The translations under genes were made by a program, and so were the position numbers. Shown one piece after another: positions 18,100 to 27,393 of a stretch of DNA of 64,000 nt (positions are counted from its first letter, which is position 1; the number at the start of each line of letters is the position of its first letter). This DNA comes from Candidatus Gastranaerophilales bacterium (GTDB lineage Bacteria; Cyanobacteriota; Vampirovibrionia; Gastranaerophilales; Gastranaerophilaceae). The notes under the pieces were generated by a model. The model saw nothing but the letters and a program-made list of their open reading frames with translations. It did no database searches and was not told the origin of the DNA. Where the stretch lies: contig CALVBN010000006.1 in the NCBI GenBank assembly GCA_944325785.1, forward strand, positions 62,001 through 126,000. Direction: 5' to 3'.

Positions 18100-18974
18100 T
18101 AGAACATACCTTTAAATAAATCCATAAAATTGTTTACAACAAAGAAATAAAGATAATAGTGAACAACCGGAATAGTAAGAATATAGCTGTCCGTTCTGTC
18201 TAGAAATCCGCCGTGGCCCGGAAGGATGTTGCTGGAATCTTTTACTCCTGCATCTCTTTTAATCATTGATTCGCATAAGTCGCCAATCTGTGCAAAACCT
18301 GCAATTAAGAGTCCTAAAATTAATGAATGATACCATGCAATTCCTAACATATGGCAGAAAATCATACAAAATATCAAACAGGTTAAAGTCCCGCCAATAG
18401 CACCTTCTATTGTCTTATTAGGGCTGATTACCTTGGATAGCTTATGTTTTCCGAATTTACAGCCTGCATAATAGCAGAAACTATCAGTTAAAATTACGCA
18501 GAAAAGAAGCAGTAATGCATATCCTGCACCTTCCATCGTTACATTTTCTTTAATTAATCCGTTATATATAGGCTGGCTTCCCAAATCTCTGAGGAAGAGC
18601 AGGTGAAGAGGAAACCATCCGCAATATACAAATCCCAAAATTGTCGTTGCAACATTAGCAATATAGGGCTGCCTTCCCCTAAATAAGACAGACATAAATG
18701 CCATAATAGAGCAAATAGTAAAAGCGAGAGCTACCAGGTCAAATCTGTTAAAATATGCCAGCGCTGCAAATATAATGCTTGAGGCTATGATAACTCGAAA
18801 ACTCGGCAGAAATCCTTTATGCCTTAAAATCAAAGTATATTCTTTTGAAGCCAGTATTACGATTGCCAGAACTAATGCTACAAGATACAAACCGCCGGAT
18901 AAGATTGCAAAAAATCCGGTAAACCCAATTACTAACCCTGTTATCAAACGGGTTATGCTTTTGCTTAAAGCCAT
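18099..18974 (-). CDS. cdsA: Phosphatidate cytidylyltransferase
   Basis: The 291-residue integral membrane enzyme makes CDP-diacylglycerol for phospholipid synthesis. It has about seven to eight hydrophobic segments and the conserved C-terminal signature: SPNKTIEGAIGG, then GDLCESMIKRDAGVKDSSNI and LPGHGGFLDRTDSYI, carrying the catalytic acidic residues. Its stop and start codons overlap the flanking rnc and frr genes by a single base, so the operon is tightly coupled. Confidence 0.94.
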   Translation of the reverse strand: MALSKSITRLITGLVIGFTGFFAILSGGLYLVALVLAIVILASKEYTLILRHKGFLPSFRVIIASSIIFAALAYFNRFDLVALAFTICSIMAFMSVLFRGRQPYIANVATTILGFVYCGWFPLHLLFLRDLGSQPIYNGLIKENVTMEGAGYALLLLFCVILTDSFCYYAGCKFGKHKLSKVISPNKTIEGAIGGTLTCLIFCMIFCHMLGIAWYHSLILGLLIAGFAQIGDLCESMIKRDAGVKDSSNILPGHGGFLDRTDSYILTIPVVHYYLYFFVVNNFMDLFKGMF

Positions 18975-19540
18975 TATACTGTTAAAACCTCTTTTTCTTT
19001 TTCTGCGACCTGTGAGTCTATTATCCCTACATATTTATCCGTTAATTTTTGAATTTTATCTTGATTATCTTTTACTGCATCTTCCGGCATATTTTCATCT
19101 TTTTCAATTTTTTTAAGATGATCGACCATGTCGCGTCTTGCATTTCTTACGGCTACTTTAGCATCTTCGCCGTATTTTTTAACTTCTTTTGCGGTTTCTT
19201 TTCTTCTTTCTTCAGTAAGCGGCGGGAAGTTAAGTCTTACGCAGACTCCGTCATTGTTTGGAGCTACGCCTAATTCAGCCTTTATAATTGCTTTTTCTAA
19301 TTCTTTCATAATGCTTTTATCAAAAGGAGTAATAACAAGTGTTGTGCCTTCACTTACACTCACCTGTGCCATTTGTCTTATAGGAGTAGGTGCGCCATAG
19401 TATTCTACTACAACTTTATCAAGGATTGCAGGATTTGCGCGTCCTGTACGTACAGATGCAAATTCTCTTTTCATCTGTGCGATTGCTTTTTCCATTTTTT
19501 CCTCTCCGAATAAATACATCTCATCAAGAGCTTCTGACAT
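18974..19540 (-). CDS. frr: Ribosome recycling factor
   Basis: The 188-residue protein splits post-termination ribosomes together with EF-G. It has the conserved features RTGRANPAILDKVVVEYYG, LVITPFDKS, NDGVCVRLNFPPLTEERR and NARRD. Length is typical (185 residues). The gene lies 19 bp after pyrH in the widely conserved pyrH-frr order, with an AAGGAGA ribosome site. Confidence 0.96.
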   Translation of the reverse strand: MSEALDEMYLFGEEKMEKAIAQMKREFASVRTGRANPAILDKVVVEYYGAPTPIRQMAQVSVSEGTTLVITPFDKSIMKELEKAIIKAELGVAPNNDGVCVRLNFPPLTEERRKETAKEVKKYGEDAKVAVRNARRDMVDHLKKIEKDENMPEDAVKDNQDKIQKLTDKYVGIIDSQVAEKEKEVLTV

Positions 19541-19559
19541 AATTTTCTCCTTTTATATA

Positions 19560-20276
19560 TTAACTTACGTACGTTCCGACTGTTCCGCCGTCCATGATTT
19601 TTTTCAAACTGCCTTTTGCTTTAAAATCAAAAACTATAATAGGAATATGATTTTGTTTGCAAAGCGCGCATGCGGAAGTGTCCATAACTTTTAATTCATT
19701 TTTTATAATATCGTCATATGACACATAATCTAATTTTTTTGCATTCGGATTAATTTTGGGGTCATCGTCATAAACCCCGTCTACCCCGTTTTTCGCCATA
19801 AGCATTACTTCTGCGTTTATTTCGGAAGCTCTTAAGGCGGAAGCGGTATCTGTTGTAAAGAACGGGTTTCCCGTGCCTCCTGCAAAAATTACGACTCTTC
19901 CTTTTTCAAGATGTCTGATTGCGCGGTGTCTTACGTATGGTTCAGCAATCTGATTCATTGAGATTGCTGTCTGTACCCTGCATTCTACGTCGATTTTTTT
20001 CAAGGCGCACTGCAGAACAACTGCGTTCATTACAGTGGCAAGCATTCCTACATAATCTCCGGATGCCTGGTCCATACCTAATCTTGCGCTGTTTTTCATT
20101 CCGCGGAAAATGTTTCCTCCGCCGACTACAACTGCAACTTCGACTCCGATGTCTGCAATTGATTTTATTTCATCTGCAATCATAACTACGGGGTCATAGT
20201 CAATGCCAAACTGCTGGCTTCCTAAGAGCGCTTCCCCGCTGATTTTTAATAACACACGTTTATATTTTGCTGCCAT
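19560..20276 (-). CDS. pyrH: UMP kinase
   Basis: The 238-residue hexameric kinase phosphorylates UMP to UDP. Typical motifs are present: [47 protein letters not shown], and [13 protein letters not shown] near the C-terminus. Its start has an AGAGG ribosome site. It leads the pyrH-frr-cdsA-rnc operon, divergent from the glycosyltransferase operon that starts at 20378. Confidence 0.96.
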   Translation of the reverse strand: MAAKYKRVLLKISGEALLGSQQFGIDYDPVVMIADEIKSIADIGVEVAVVVGGGNIFRGMKNSARLGMDQASGDYVGMLATVMNAVVLQCALKKIDVECRVQTAISMNQIAEPYVRHRAIRHLEKGRVVIFAGGTGNPFFTTDTASALRASEINAEVMLMAKNGVDGVYDDDPKINPNAKKLDYVSYDDIIKNELKVMDTSACALCKQNHIPIIVFDFKAKGSLKKIMDGGTVGTYVS

Positions 20277-20364
20277 TAGAAACCTCTTCTTTTGTTAATA
20301 GTATTAAAAAAAACAGTATTTGTAAAGGGGGATGGAGCAAATAAATTAATTAAAATTTTTGTGA

Positions 20365-20370
20365 TAAAAT
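20365..20370 (+). promoter_or_regulatory. -10 box of a probable leaderless promoter (glycan operon)
   Basis: TAAAAT ends 7 nt before the ATG at 20378, with only T/A between them and no ribosome site. Confidence 0.45.
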
Positions 20371-20377
20371 TATATTT

Positions 20378-21328
20378 ATGAAAAAGGTGTTTGTTATTTT
20401 TAATACGGCTTGTATCGGCGATATGCTGGTTACGAATACGCTGGTGCAGAATATAAAAAGCTACTGCGGAGAGTCTAAAATAGTTTTTGTATGCGATAAA
20501 CCTTATATTGACGTTGCTAAATATCAAGACGGCGTAGACGATGTAATTGTTTTTGATAAGAAAAAAGACAAAAGTCTGGGCGGAATTTTGAAATTTGTTA
20601 AAAATTTTCCGTACAAAAAACCGGAGGCTTCTTTTGTTACGTATGCTAATGAAAGAAATCTTTTGATTTCCAGATTAATCGGTGCAAAGCATATTATTTC
20701 GCATAACAAAAGTTTTATATGGCATACCAAAGAGCCGTATAAATTAAAAGATTATACTCATATGAAAGATAGATGGGGCGGGATGATAGAAGCTTTAACC
20801 GGAGAACATAAAAATCTGCCGATTAAATACTGTCCTCCGGAAACTGATACGCCCGTTTTTAATATGGTTAAAACTTTGAAAAATCCTGTTGTGCTTTGTA
20901 CAACAAGTAATTTTTATAAAAAAGATATGAAGGTCAATGATTGTGCAGAACTTGTAAGGCTAATGCAAAAAGAAGGTTTGACTCCTGTTCTAACGGGTGC
21001 GGGAAAAGTTGCCGAAGATTTTTCGCATAATCTAAAAAAAGCCGGATGTTTTGATTTTGTTGATTTAGTCGGGTGCACATCTTTTCCGGAGCTTGCAAAT
21101 ATTTTGAAACTATGCGGAAAATGTATTACTGTTGATACGGGAACTCTGCATTTTGCTAATGCTCTTTCAGTTCCTGTTGTCGGTATATTCTATGCAGGCT
21201 GTGATGATACATGGGCTTCTGATGAAACATTGTATCCCGCAAAAACTCTTGTCGGTGAAAATGTTACGCCGGAAGATATTATGAGAGCTTATAAGGAATT
21301 AACCAATGAAGTTTGTGCGCTACTTTGA
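20378..21328 (+). CDS. Family 9 (heptosyltransferase-type) glycosyltransferase
   Basis: The 316-residue enzyme resembles GT9 heptosyltransferases of LPS core synthesis. The N-terminus reads FVIFNTACIGDMLVTNTLVQ (family: GDxxxxxP/TxL). The C-terminal Rossmann half has LTGAGKVAEDFS, VDLVGCTSFPELANIL, CITVDTGTLHFANAL and VPVVGIFYAG, the last covering the nucleotide-sugar binding site. It adds a sugar to a lipid-linked core in the cytoplasm. It starts a four-gene operon with overlapping frames; the 23-bp overlap with the next gene is unusually long. Confidence 0.88.
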   Translation: MKKVFVIFNTACIGDMLVTNTLVQNIKSYCGESKIVFVCDKPYIDVAKYQDGVDDVIVFDKKKDKSLGGILKFVKNFPYKKPEASFVTYANERNLLISRLIGAKHIISHNKSFIWHTKEPYKLKDYTHMKDRWGGMIEALTGEHKNLPIKYCPPETDTPVFNMVKTLKNPVVLCTTSNFYKKDMKVNDCAELVRLMQKEGLTPVLTGAGKVAEDFSHNLKKAGCFDFVDLVGCTSFPELANILKLCGKCITVDTGTLHFANALSVPVVGIFYAGCDDTWASDETLYPAKTLVGENVTPEDIMRAYKELTNEVCALL

Positions 21329-22202
21329 CGGACATATTATTATCAATCTTTTCGGCTTGCTGATTAGGATTAAAAAGAACTGCAAACCGAAAGAAATAAA
21401 ATTAAATACAAAAGGAGTTACGGATATAAAACGGGAAGAACCGCTTATCATATCTTTAACAAGTTTTCCGCAGAGAATAAATATTGTTGTGAAAACTATT
21501 AAAACTCTTCTAAATCAAACATTAAAACCGGATGCGGTTATTCTCTGGCTTGCGCCGGAACAGTTCCCGAACGGAGAGAAGGATTTACCCGAAGAGCTTC
21601 TGGATTTAAAAAAGTTTGGTCTGACAATTGATTGGTATAGGGATATTCGTTCTTATAAAAAGATTATTCCCGCTTTAAAAAAATATCCGGATGCAGTTAT
21701 TATTACAACAGACGATGATATTTACTATGCGCCCGATACGGCGGAAACCTTATATAAATCTTATCTGGAGCATAAAAATGAAATACAGGCTCACAGGTGT
21801 GATGTTTTAAGGGTTGAGGACGGAAAAATTCTATGGGCAAAAACAAGGGAATTGTATCTGGATAAAAACAGGGGAACCGCAAGTTTTAAAAACAGGCTTA
21901 CGGGATACGGCGCAGTGCTTTATCCGCCTCATTGTTTTTATAAAGATGTATGCGACGAAGAATTAATAACCGAACTGCTTCCGACCCATGATGATATATG
22001 GCTCTGGGCAATGACTCTTTTAAACGGGTATAAGACACGGCTGGTTAAGGGGTACTCAGAATCAATCGACTATGTTGAAAATTCCCAGCAGTACGGGCTT
22101 TGCAAGATTAATAAAAAAGGCGCAGGAACCTCTCTGGAAGAAGCGTATGAAATAATTCTGAAACAGTATCCGCAGATACTTGATGTTTTGGAGGGAGAAT
22201 GA
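21306..22202 (+). CDS. Glycosyltransferase, GT-A fold
   Basis: The 298-residue protein has a GT-A nucleotide-sugar transferase pattern: PLIISLTSFPQRINIVVKTI, a helix with LNQTLKPDAVILWL, and a DxD-type site ITTDDDIYY. HDDIWLWAMTLLNG follows near the C-terminus. Similar proteins occur in capsule and LPS loci and are annotated simply as glycosyltransferases. It overlaps the GT9 gene by 23 bp and the next gene by 4 bp (ATGA), which implies coordinated translation. Donor and acceptor cannot be inferred. Confidence 0.8.
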   Translation: MKFVRYFDGHIIINLFGLLIRIKKNCKPKEIKLNTKGVTDIKREEPLIISLTSFPQRINIVVKTIKTLLNQTLKPDAVILWLAPEQFPNGEKDLPEELLDLKKFGLTIDWYRDIRSYKKIIPALKKYPDAVIITTDDDIYYAPDTAETLYKSYLEHKNEIQAHRCDVLRVEDGKILWAKTRELYLDKNRGTASFKNRLTGYGAVLYPPHCFYKDVCDEELITELLPTHDDIWLWAMTLLNGYKTRLVKGYSESIDYVENSQQYGLCKINKKGAGTSLEEAYEIILKQYPQILDVLEGE

Positions 22203-23128
22203 TTTTAAAATCTTTGTTCTGGCAGTTAGTTAATTCTATTATCAAAATCTGTCTTGAAATTTTTGTTTTTGACAGAAAAATAAGACGTATTTTGAAGGGT
22301 AACTGGGCAAAATTTTATTTAAGGAAATATGTTAATAAGGGGTGCCGTTTAAAACCGGAAGTGATTGGTTCTGACGGAGAGAAAGCAGGCAGAAATACGG
22401 GAAAAGAAGAACAGGCGCCTGTATGGCAGTATTGGGAAAGCAAAGACGGAACAATTCCGCCTCTGGTGCAGGCATGTTTAAACAGTGTAGATAAATACAA
22501 GGGTAATAGAAAAAGGATACTTCTTAATCCGGAAAACGTCAGAGAATACGCGGATATTCCGGAAATTTTCTGGAAACTTAAAGAAAAGGGCATTATTAAG
22601 ACCGCATTTTTCTCTGATATTTTGAGAACCTGTCTTTTAATACAGCACGGCGGTATCTGGATTGATGCAACGGTTTTATTGACGGAAGAACTGCCGGATT
22701 ATATTACGGATGCGGATTTATTTGTGTTTCAAAATGATTTGAAAATTGATCTTGACGGGCTTAATATGGCGAGCTATTTTATTGCCTCAAAACCGGATAA
22801 TATAATCTTAAAACAAACGCTGGAAGCGCTTAAATACTATTGGAATGAAAACAGATTTCTTGTTAATTATTTTACTTTTCTGCATACTTTCACTATGGTT
22901 ACGCAGAAAAACAAGGAGGTTTTTGCTCTCGTTCCGTTTTTCAGCTTTCTTCCTGTACAGCAGTTTCAGAGCGAGCTTTTGAATCCTTTTTCCGAAGAGC
23001 GCTGGAGGGAAATTAGGAAAATTAGCGGAATACATAAACTTACCCATAAACAATCTGTTTTGACTAAGAAAAAAGAGATTAATACCGAAGGAACTTTTTA
23101 CGAACACGTTATTAAGGAGTTTAGCTGA
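22199..23128 (+). CDS. Capsular polysaccharide synthesis (GT32-like) glycosyltransferase
   Basis: The 309-residue protein belongs to the Caps_synth/GT32-like group. It has the motifs PVWQYWESKDGTIPPLVQACLNS, AFFSDILRTCLLIQHGGIWID (split over about 138-158) and the DxT metal-site variant GGIWIDATV. A hydrophobic stretch near the N-terminus (LFWQLVNSIIKICLEIFVF) may associate it with the membrane. It probably adds one sugar of the same surface glycan as its neighbours; its start overlaps the preceding stop in an ATGA. Confidence 0.84.
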   Translation: MILKSLFWQLVNSIIKICLEIFVFDRKIRRILKGNWAKFYLRKYVNKGCRLKPEVIGSDGEKAGRNTGKEEQAPVWQYWESKDGTIPPLVQACLNSVDKYKGNRKRILLNPENVREYADIPEIFWKLKEKGIIKTAFFSDILRTCLLIQHGGIWIDATVLLTEELPDYITDADLFVFQNDLKIDLDGLNMASYFIASKPDNIILKQTLEALKYYWNENRFLVNYFTFLHTFTMVTQKNKEVFALVPFFSFLPVQQFQSELLNPFSEERWREIRKISGIHKLTHKQSVLTKKKEINTEGTFYEHVIKEFS

Positions 23129-24084
23129 TGAAAATAAATATAGCTTATGCACCGGATGATAAGTATGTAAATCAGACAATTGTTTCTATGCAGAGCGCTT
23201 TAGAGCATAATAATGATGTAGAATTTGTTATTATGTATTCAAAGCTTGAAGAAAAAAATCTTGAAAAGCTTAGAAATGCCGGAGGAAAACTCAGACTGCT
23301 TAAGATGGAAGAGTCTGATTTTGCTTCTTTGACCCTTTCTCACTGGGTGACAATTCAAGCGTGGTTTAGGATAAAACTTCCGGATATGTGTCCGGATTTG
23401 GATAAGATTCTTTATCTGGATTGCGATACTTTGGTCAGAGGAAATCTGGATGAACTTTTTTCTATGGATTTGACTGATAAGTATTTTGCCGGCGTAAAAG
23501 ATGTCTGGGGTGTAAACAGGTATGTAAAAAGACTTGATATGAAAAGCCCTGTTTATGTAAATTCCGGCATGCTTCTTTTTAATTGTGATTATTGCAGAAA
23601 AGAAAATTTCTATGAAAAAGTTGTTGATTTTGCTAAGAACAATGAAAAAATAATTGAGTTCTGCGACCAGGATTCTATTAATAAAGTTGCTGATGAAAAG
23701 AAACTTGTGCTTCATCCGAAATATAATTATATGGATACGTGGTGGAGAGGCGGATATTATGAGTTTGCCGGAAAAGAAGAAGAGGATTATCTTGAGGCAC
23801 GTAAAAATCCGGTAATAGTCCATCTTACGGGTCTTAAGCCTGCTTTTAAAGGATGCGGTAATAAGTTTAAAGATGAATGGTGGGAATACGCTAAAAAGAC
23901 TGCAATTTATGAGGAATTAAAGCAGGATTACGAAAAATCCGCAGAGCCTAATAATCATGAACCGTTTTTTAGGCAGTTATTTTCAATCAAAAATGAATAT
24001 CAAGGAAAAATAAAAACAAAAATTTTAAGGATTTTGGGCTTGAAAATTAAGCTTAGTTCAAAGGAATGGCGCCCTATAGCTTAG
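23128..24084 (+). CDS. Family 8 glycosyltransferase
   Basis: The 318-residue enzyme has the GT8 pattern of LPS galactosyl/glucosyltransferases. The N-terminus reads INIAYAPDDKYVNQTIVSM. The metal site DCDTLVRGNLDELF (about 109-122) carries the DxD motif, and MKSPVYVNSGMLLFN, DQDSINK and the C-terminal VIVHLTGLKPAFKGC follow. It is the last gene of the operon, starting in the stop codon of the previous gene. The basic tail (KIKTKILRILGLKIKL) may contact membrane lipids. Confidence 0.9.
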   Translation: MKINIAYAPDDKYVNQTIVSMQSALEHNNDVEFVIMYSKLEEKNLEKLRNAGGKLRLLKMEESDFASLTLSHWVTIQAWFRIKLPDMCPDLDKILYLDCDTLVRGNLDELFSMDLTDKYFAGVKDVWGVNRYVKRLDMKSPVYVNSGMLLFNCDYCRKENFYEKVVDFAKNNEKIIEFCDQDSINKVADEKKLVLHPKYNYMDTWWRGGYYEFAGKEEEDYLEARKNPVIVHLTGLKPAFKGCGNKFKDEWWEYAKKTAIYEELKQDYEKSAEPNNHEPFFRQLFSIKNEYQGKIKTKILRILGLKIKLSSKEWRPIA

Positions 24085-24135
24085 TTCGGGCGGGGACTGT
24101 TGTATTCTGCAGGTTAAAAAAATACATATTTAATA

Positions 24136-24156
24136 CGGTAAATCAAAGATTTACCG
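24136..24156 (+). terminator. Hairpin, possible terminator of the glycan operon
   Basis: CGGTAAATC (24136-24144) pairs with GATTTACCG (24148-24156) around AAA, 52 nt after the GT8 stop. The first T-run (ATTTTTT) comes 10 nt later, so it is a weak candidate. Confidence 0.5.
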
Positions 24157-24273
24157 CATGCTGCAATTTTTTGCACAAAGAAGTGTAAAAACATATTTTA
24201 TCTTAGTTTATGCCTCCCTATTTATCGTTATTTAGGGGGTAAATTATATGGAGGTTTTACCTGCCGATTTGTC

Positions 24274-24345
24274 GTCATTCAGATGCTCGTAAGAGCCGAA
24301 GAATCTCTGATTTCCCGCTTCACCCTTCACGCCTCACCCTTCACT
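24274..24345 (+). repeat. Composite repeat X, copy 1
   Basis: The unit starts GTCATTCAG, contains AAGAGCCGAAGAATCTCT and ends in CCGCTTCACCCTTCACGCC-type words. A close inverted copy is at 29063-29136. Together with repeat Y it occupies the 352-bp gap between the GT8 and MCE genes; no gene is seen there. Confidence 0.75.
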
Positions 24346-24388
24346 AAAAACGAACTTCATCGGGCTTCCTAAATATTTTAACCCGCTT

Positions 24389-24420
24389 AGTCACCTAGTC
24401 ACTTATTCACTCAGTCACTC
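24389..24420 (+). repeat. Word-type repeat Y, copy 1
   Basis: A run of the words (A)GTCAC and ATTCAC (AGTCACCTAGTCACTTATTC...) is repeated inverted at 28755-28823 and direct at 29148-29193. Confidence 0.75.
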
Positions 24421-24437
24421 CGCCCAAAATGCCCGTC

Positions 24438-25322
24438 CTAACTCTGTTCATTAATCGGTTTTCCGAATATGAGCCTCATGCCGGCAAAACGTTTGGATAA
24501 AGTTGATTTGAAACCTTTGATTATATCGTTTATGTTTAAAATAACTGTATTCGCGTTTTTAATCAGGCAGTTGAGAAGCGCTGTTGTTTCGCTGTCTACA
24601 CGCTTTGTTAAAAGCGCGGTATTGGAGGTTGTTAATTCAAGATTTCTTGTTATAAGTTCTATGTTAGAAAAAGTATTATCAAGAATCTGGGGTTTCGCGG
24701 AGCGGTTAAGCCCTATTGAAATATTTGCAATATTATCCGAAGCAACTGTCAGATTTCTTGTTGTGACTGCAAGATTTTCTCCGGATTCTTTAATTAACGG
24801 TCTTAAATCTGTCAAAATATCATTTGCGGTATGGAATAAATCCGTCAGCGCTTTCATTGTTTCTCCGGCATCTTCGACAGTTTCACTTAAATTATCGGCA
24901 AGGTCGTCAAAGTTTCCCGCATCTGCCTGGTCTTGGATAAAAGATGTAATATTTACGCCTTTTACGCCCTTTATACGGCTGTTGTTTTTCAAATATGTTA
25001 TGGAAGGCGCGTCCGGATAGATTAGTTCTATATAGTCGCGTTTATTTTTTGTTTTAACTTTTGCAGTAATATTATCCGGCAGGGAAAAATCATCCATGTG
25101 CAGATTCATATCAACGTATGTCTGGGTGAAGTCTTTTGAGGGATAGACTTTTGTTGAGCGCCCGAGCCTAAAACCTTTGTAATAAACGTTTATATTATGC
25201 GGGAACGGTTCAAGCTCATCAAAGACAGCTGTTACATGGAGATTATTTATGCGGTAGATACCGTACCAGAGTCCTGTAATAATTAATATTGACGCCAAAA
25301 TTATAAGCAATACTTTATTCAT
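24438..25322 (-). CDS. MCE/MlaD-family lipid-transport protein
   Basis: The 294-residue protein has an N-terminal membrane anchor (about 4-24) and one MCE domain (about 30-115: VTAVFDELEPFPHNINVYYKG, GRSTKVYPSK, ending in IELIYPDAPS and KGVKGVNITSF). A long helical region with heptad-like spacing follows. MCE proteins form hexameric rings that shuttle lipids between membranes, normally with an MlaE permease and MlaF ATPase. Neither partner is in the window, so the gene is an orphan locally. No clear ribosome site is seen; TACAAT lies directly before the ATG. Confidence 0.85.
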   Translation of the reverse strand: MNKVLLIILASILIITGLWYGIYRINNLHVTAVFDELEPFPHNINVYYKGFRLGRSTKVYPSKDFTQTYVDMNLHMDDFSLPDNITAKVKTKNKRDYIELIYPDAPSITYLKNNSRIKGVKGVNITSFIQDQADAGNFDDLADNLSETVEDAGETMKALTDLFHTANDILTDLRPLIKESGENLAVTTRNLTVASDNIANISIGLNRSAKPQILDNTFSNIELITRNLELTTSNTALLTKRVDSETTALLNCLIKNANTVILNINDIIKGFKSTLSKRFAGMRLIFGKPINEQS

Positions 25323-25382
25323 ATTGTAATTATTTTTAAAATTACAAATTTTAAAAATTAGACAATAAGCTAAAAAAAAGTA

Positions 25383-26735
25383 TTAGAATTTTCTCGGGTT
25401 TATTCCGCGCCTCCAGTTGGATTCGATTTGTTCAAGCGAGATTCCTTTGGTTTCCGGCACAAAGAAATAAACAAAGATTATACAGAGAATTGATACGATT
25501 CCAAACATCCAGAATGTCCAGGCACCGCCGATTCTGTGCAGTAAAATCGGGAAGCTTCCGACTACAAAGAAGTTAAAAGCGAAGTTGGAAACAGTACAGA
25601 TACTCATAGCAATGCCTCTTATTTTCAGCGGGAAAACTTCTGAAACAAGAATCCATCCGATAGGTCCGAGGCTCATTGCAAAGCAGATTATGTAAGTTAC
25701 CAGGCTTCCGACTGCAACCCATTTCAGACCGGCGCCTAAAATATCCGCAAAAGCAAATGATGTTCCGAGTGCAAATAAACTCAGCATGACGCCTGTAAGC
25801 CCGAAGTACAACAGCGGTTTTCTTCCGAGCCTGTCGGTAAAGAATACTGCAACAATTGTCATAATAAAGTTTACAATCCCGATTCCGGTAGTTGCATAAA
25901 TTGCGGTTAAGTTGCTGTCAAAACCTGCGGTTTTGAAGATTGTAGGCGCATAGTAAATTATCGTATTAATACCGGTGCAGATTTGTGCGAACATAATACC
26001 GACACCGACTACAAACGGCATTATCATCCACTTTTTAAATCGGAATTTCTTATCGCTTCCGTTGTCGAGTGTGTTTTTAATATCTTCGATTTCTTTTTTA
26101 GTATCAATATCCGGTTCGATTTTTGCAAAAACTTTCTCGGCTTCATCTTCTCTGTTTTTGCTGATGAGCCATCTGGGCGTATCTGACATAAAGCACATTC
26201 CGATAAATAGAATTAACCCGGGCACTACTCCGGCAAAAAGCATCCATCTCCAGCTATATACAGCCTGGGCAAAGACTGCATTTATAAAATAAGAGAATAA
26301 TATTCCGGCTGTAATTGCCCACTGGTAGAGTGAAACCAGCGTCCCTCTTAGGTTTTTGGGCGAAATTTCGGAGAGATAGAGCGGAACAACAAAGTTTACT
26401 ATTCCGACTGCAAATCCGACAAAAATTCTTGAGATAATTAATACATAAACATTTGGCGCAAAGGCGCAGAGTATTGAACCCAGAATAAATATTACGGCAG
26501 TTGCCATAATAATCTTTTTGCGTCCGAAAATATCCGCTAAAATACCGTTAGTAGCCGCACCTATAACTGCGCCTATAAGTACGGAGCTTACCAGAAAACC
26601 CTGCAATGTGTCGGGCAAAATCCATGTTTCATTAATAAATAACAAAGCTCCGGAGATTACGCCGGTGTCATAGCCGGATAATAATCCGCCGAGCGATGCG
26701 ACTATTGCTACTATGTACAGCCAAATGTATTTCAT
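25383..26735 (-). CDS. Sugar:proton symporter (MFS sugar porter family)
   Basis: The 450-residue membrane protein has twelve predicted helices and sugar-porter signatures. These are GYDTGVISGALLFI in helix 1, DIFGRKKIIM after helix 2, PLYLSEISPKNLRGTLVS and SDTPRWLISK before the central loop, and TGINTIIYYAPTIF in helix 7. RLGRKPLLY and PETKGISLEQIE complete the set. It resembles the XylE/AraE/GalP group and would import a hexose or pentose with H+. Its neighbours include pgi, so a hexose is plausible. An AGAGGTG ribosome site precedes the ATG. Substrate is not determined. Confidence 0.93.
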   Translation of the reverse strand: MKYIWLYIVAIVASLGGLLSGYDTGVISGALLFINETWILPDTLQGFLVSSVLIGAVIGAATNGILADIFGRKKIIMATAVIFILGSILCAFAPNVYVLIISRIFVGFAVGIVNFVVPLYLSEISPKNLRGTLVSLYQWAITAGILFSYFINAVFAQAVYSWRWMLFAGVVPGLILFIGMCFMSDTPRWLISKNREDEAEKVFAKIEPDIDTKKEIEDIKNTLDNGSDKKFRFKKWMIMPFVVGVGIMFAQICTGINTIIYYAPTIFKTAGFDSNLTAIYATTGIGIVNFIMTIVAVFFTDRLGRKPLLYFGLTGVMLSLFALGTSFAFADILGAGLKWVAVGSLVTYIICFAMSLGPIGWILVSEVFPLKIRGIAMSICTVSNFAFNFFVVGSFPILLHRIGGAWTFWMFGIVSILCIIFVYFFVPETKGISLEQIESNWRRGINPRKF

Positions 26736-26778
26736 ATAAACACCTCTTTATTTAATTAATGCCACATAATAAGATTTT

Positions 26779-27330
26779 CTAACAGAATATTTTATTAAGA
26801 ATTTCCGCGTTATTTTCAATATCAAAATGAATTGTCTTAAAAAGCATTGTTATAAATTCTTTTTGCTCTTTTTTTGAAGGGATTTTTCCTTCATACGGAA
26901 TGTAATATAAATCCATGGGAAGTCCGCCTTCTTTGTTGGGATAAATATAGTTTAAATCCAGCTTTTTTGCTCCGTGTTTTTCATAAAATTTTATACGCCT
27001 TAGGGTGTTAGGATTATTAATATCCGGTTTTTCTACTTCAAGAAAACATCCGCGTTTATTTGAAAAGCGGTGTAAATAATCCAAAATTTTACTGCCGTAA
27101 CCCTGTGAGTGGAATTTTTTATACACAGCGACATAGTCTATGAATATAAAATCATTTGTTTCAAAGAGAATAACATATCCTACAGGCTCGTTTTCGATTA
27201 CTTGATAAATTTTATAGTTTTTGCCGGTTATTTTTTTTAAATGCTCAAACTCTTTCAATTCTTCTTGGGGGAATTGAAGCATCATATCTTTATAGATACC
27301 TTCAAGCTCAAGTGTTTCTATAAACTCCAT
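26779..27330 (-). CDS. GNAT-family N-acetyltransferase
   Basis: The 183-residue protein has the GNAT core: YVILFETNDFIFIDYVAVY (strands 3-4), the acetyl-CoA binding loop HSQGYGSKILDYLHRF (family Q/RxxGxG/A), and RRIKFYEKHGAKKL near the end of the domain. The C-terminal 40 residues are an extra helical region. The acceptor is unknown. Its start lies 6 nt after a TATAAT with no ribosome site, inside the zone just beyond the pgi terminator. Confidence 0.85.
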   Translation of the reverse strand: MEFIETLELEGIYKDMMLQFPQEELKEFEHLKKITGKNYKIYQVIENEPVGYVILFETNDFIFIDYVAVYKKFHSQGYGSKILDYLHRFSNKRGCFLEVEKPDINNPNTLRRIKFYEKHGAKKLDLNYIYPNKEGGLPMDLYYIPYEGKIPSKKEQKEFITMLFKTIHFDIENNAEILNKIFC

Positions 27331-27336
27331 ATGTTT

Positions 27337-27342
27337 ATTATA
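27337..27342 (-). promoter_or_regulatory. -10 box of a probable leaderless promoter (GNAT gene)
   Basis: Read on the minus strand this is TATAAT followed by 6 nt (AAACAT) and the ATG at 27330. It starts 5 nt beyond the pgi terminator hairpin. Confidence 0.5.
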
Positions 27343-27346
27343 ACAG

Positions 27347-27377
27347 AAAACAGCCCCGTTTTCACGAGGCTGTTTTT
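27347..27377 (-). terminator. Terminator of pgi
   Basis: AAAACAGCC (27347-27355) pairs with GGCTGTTTT (27368-27376), located 17 nt past the pgi stop. Confidence 0.85.
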
Positions 27378-27393
27378 ATAATTTTTTTATAAA

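Noticed and set aside
23239..23823. Long minus-strand ORF of 194 codons under the GT8 gene
   Set aside because: Full antisense to a clear GT8 enzyme; Ile/Phe/Lys-rich shadow composition and no ribosome site.
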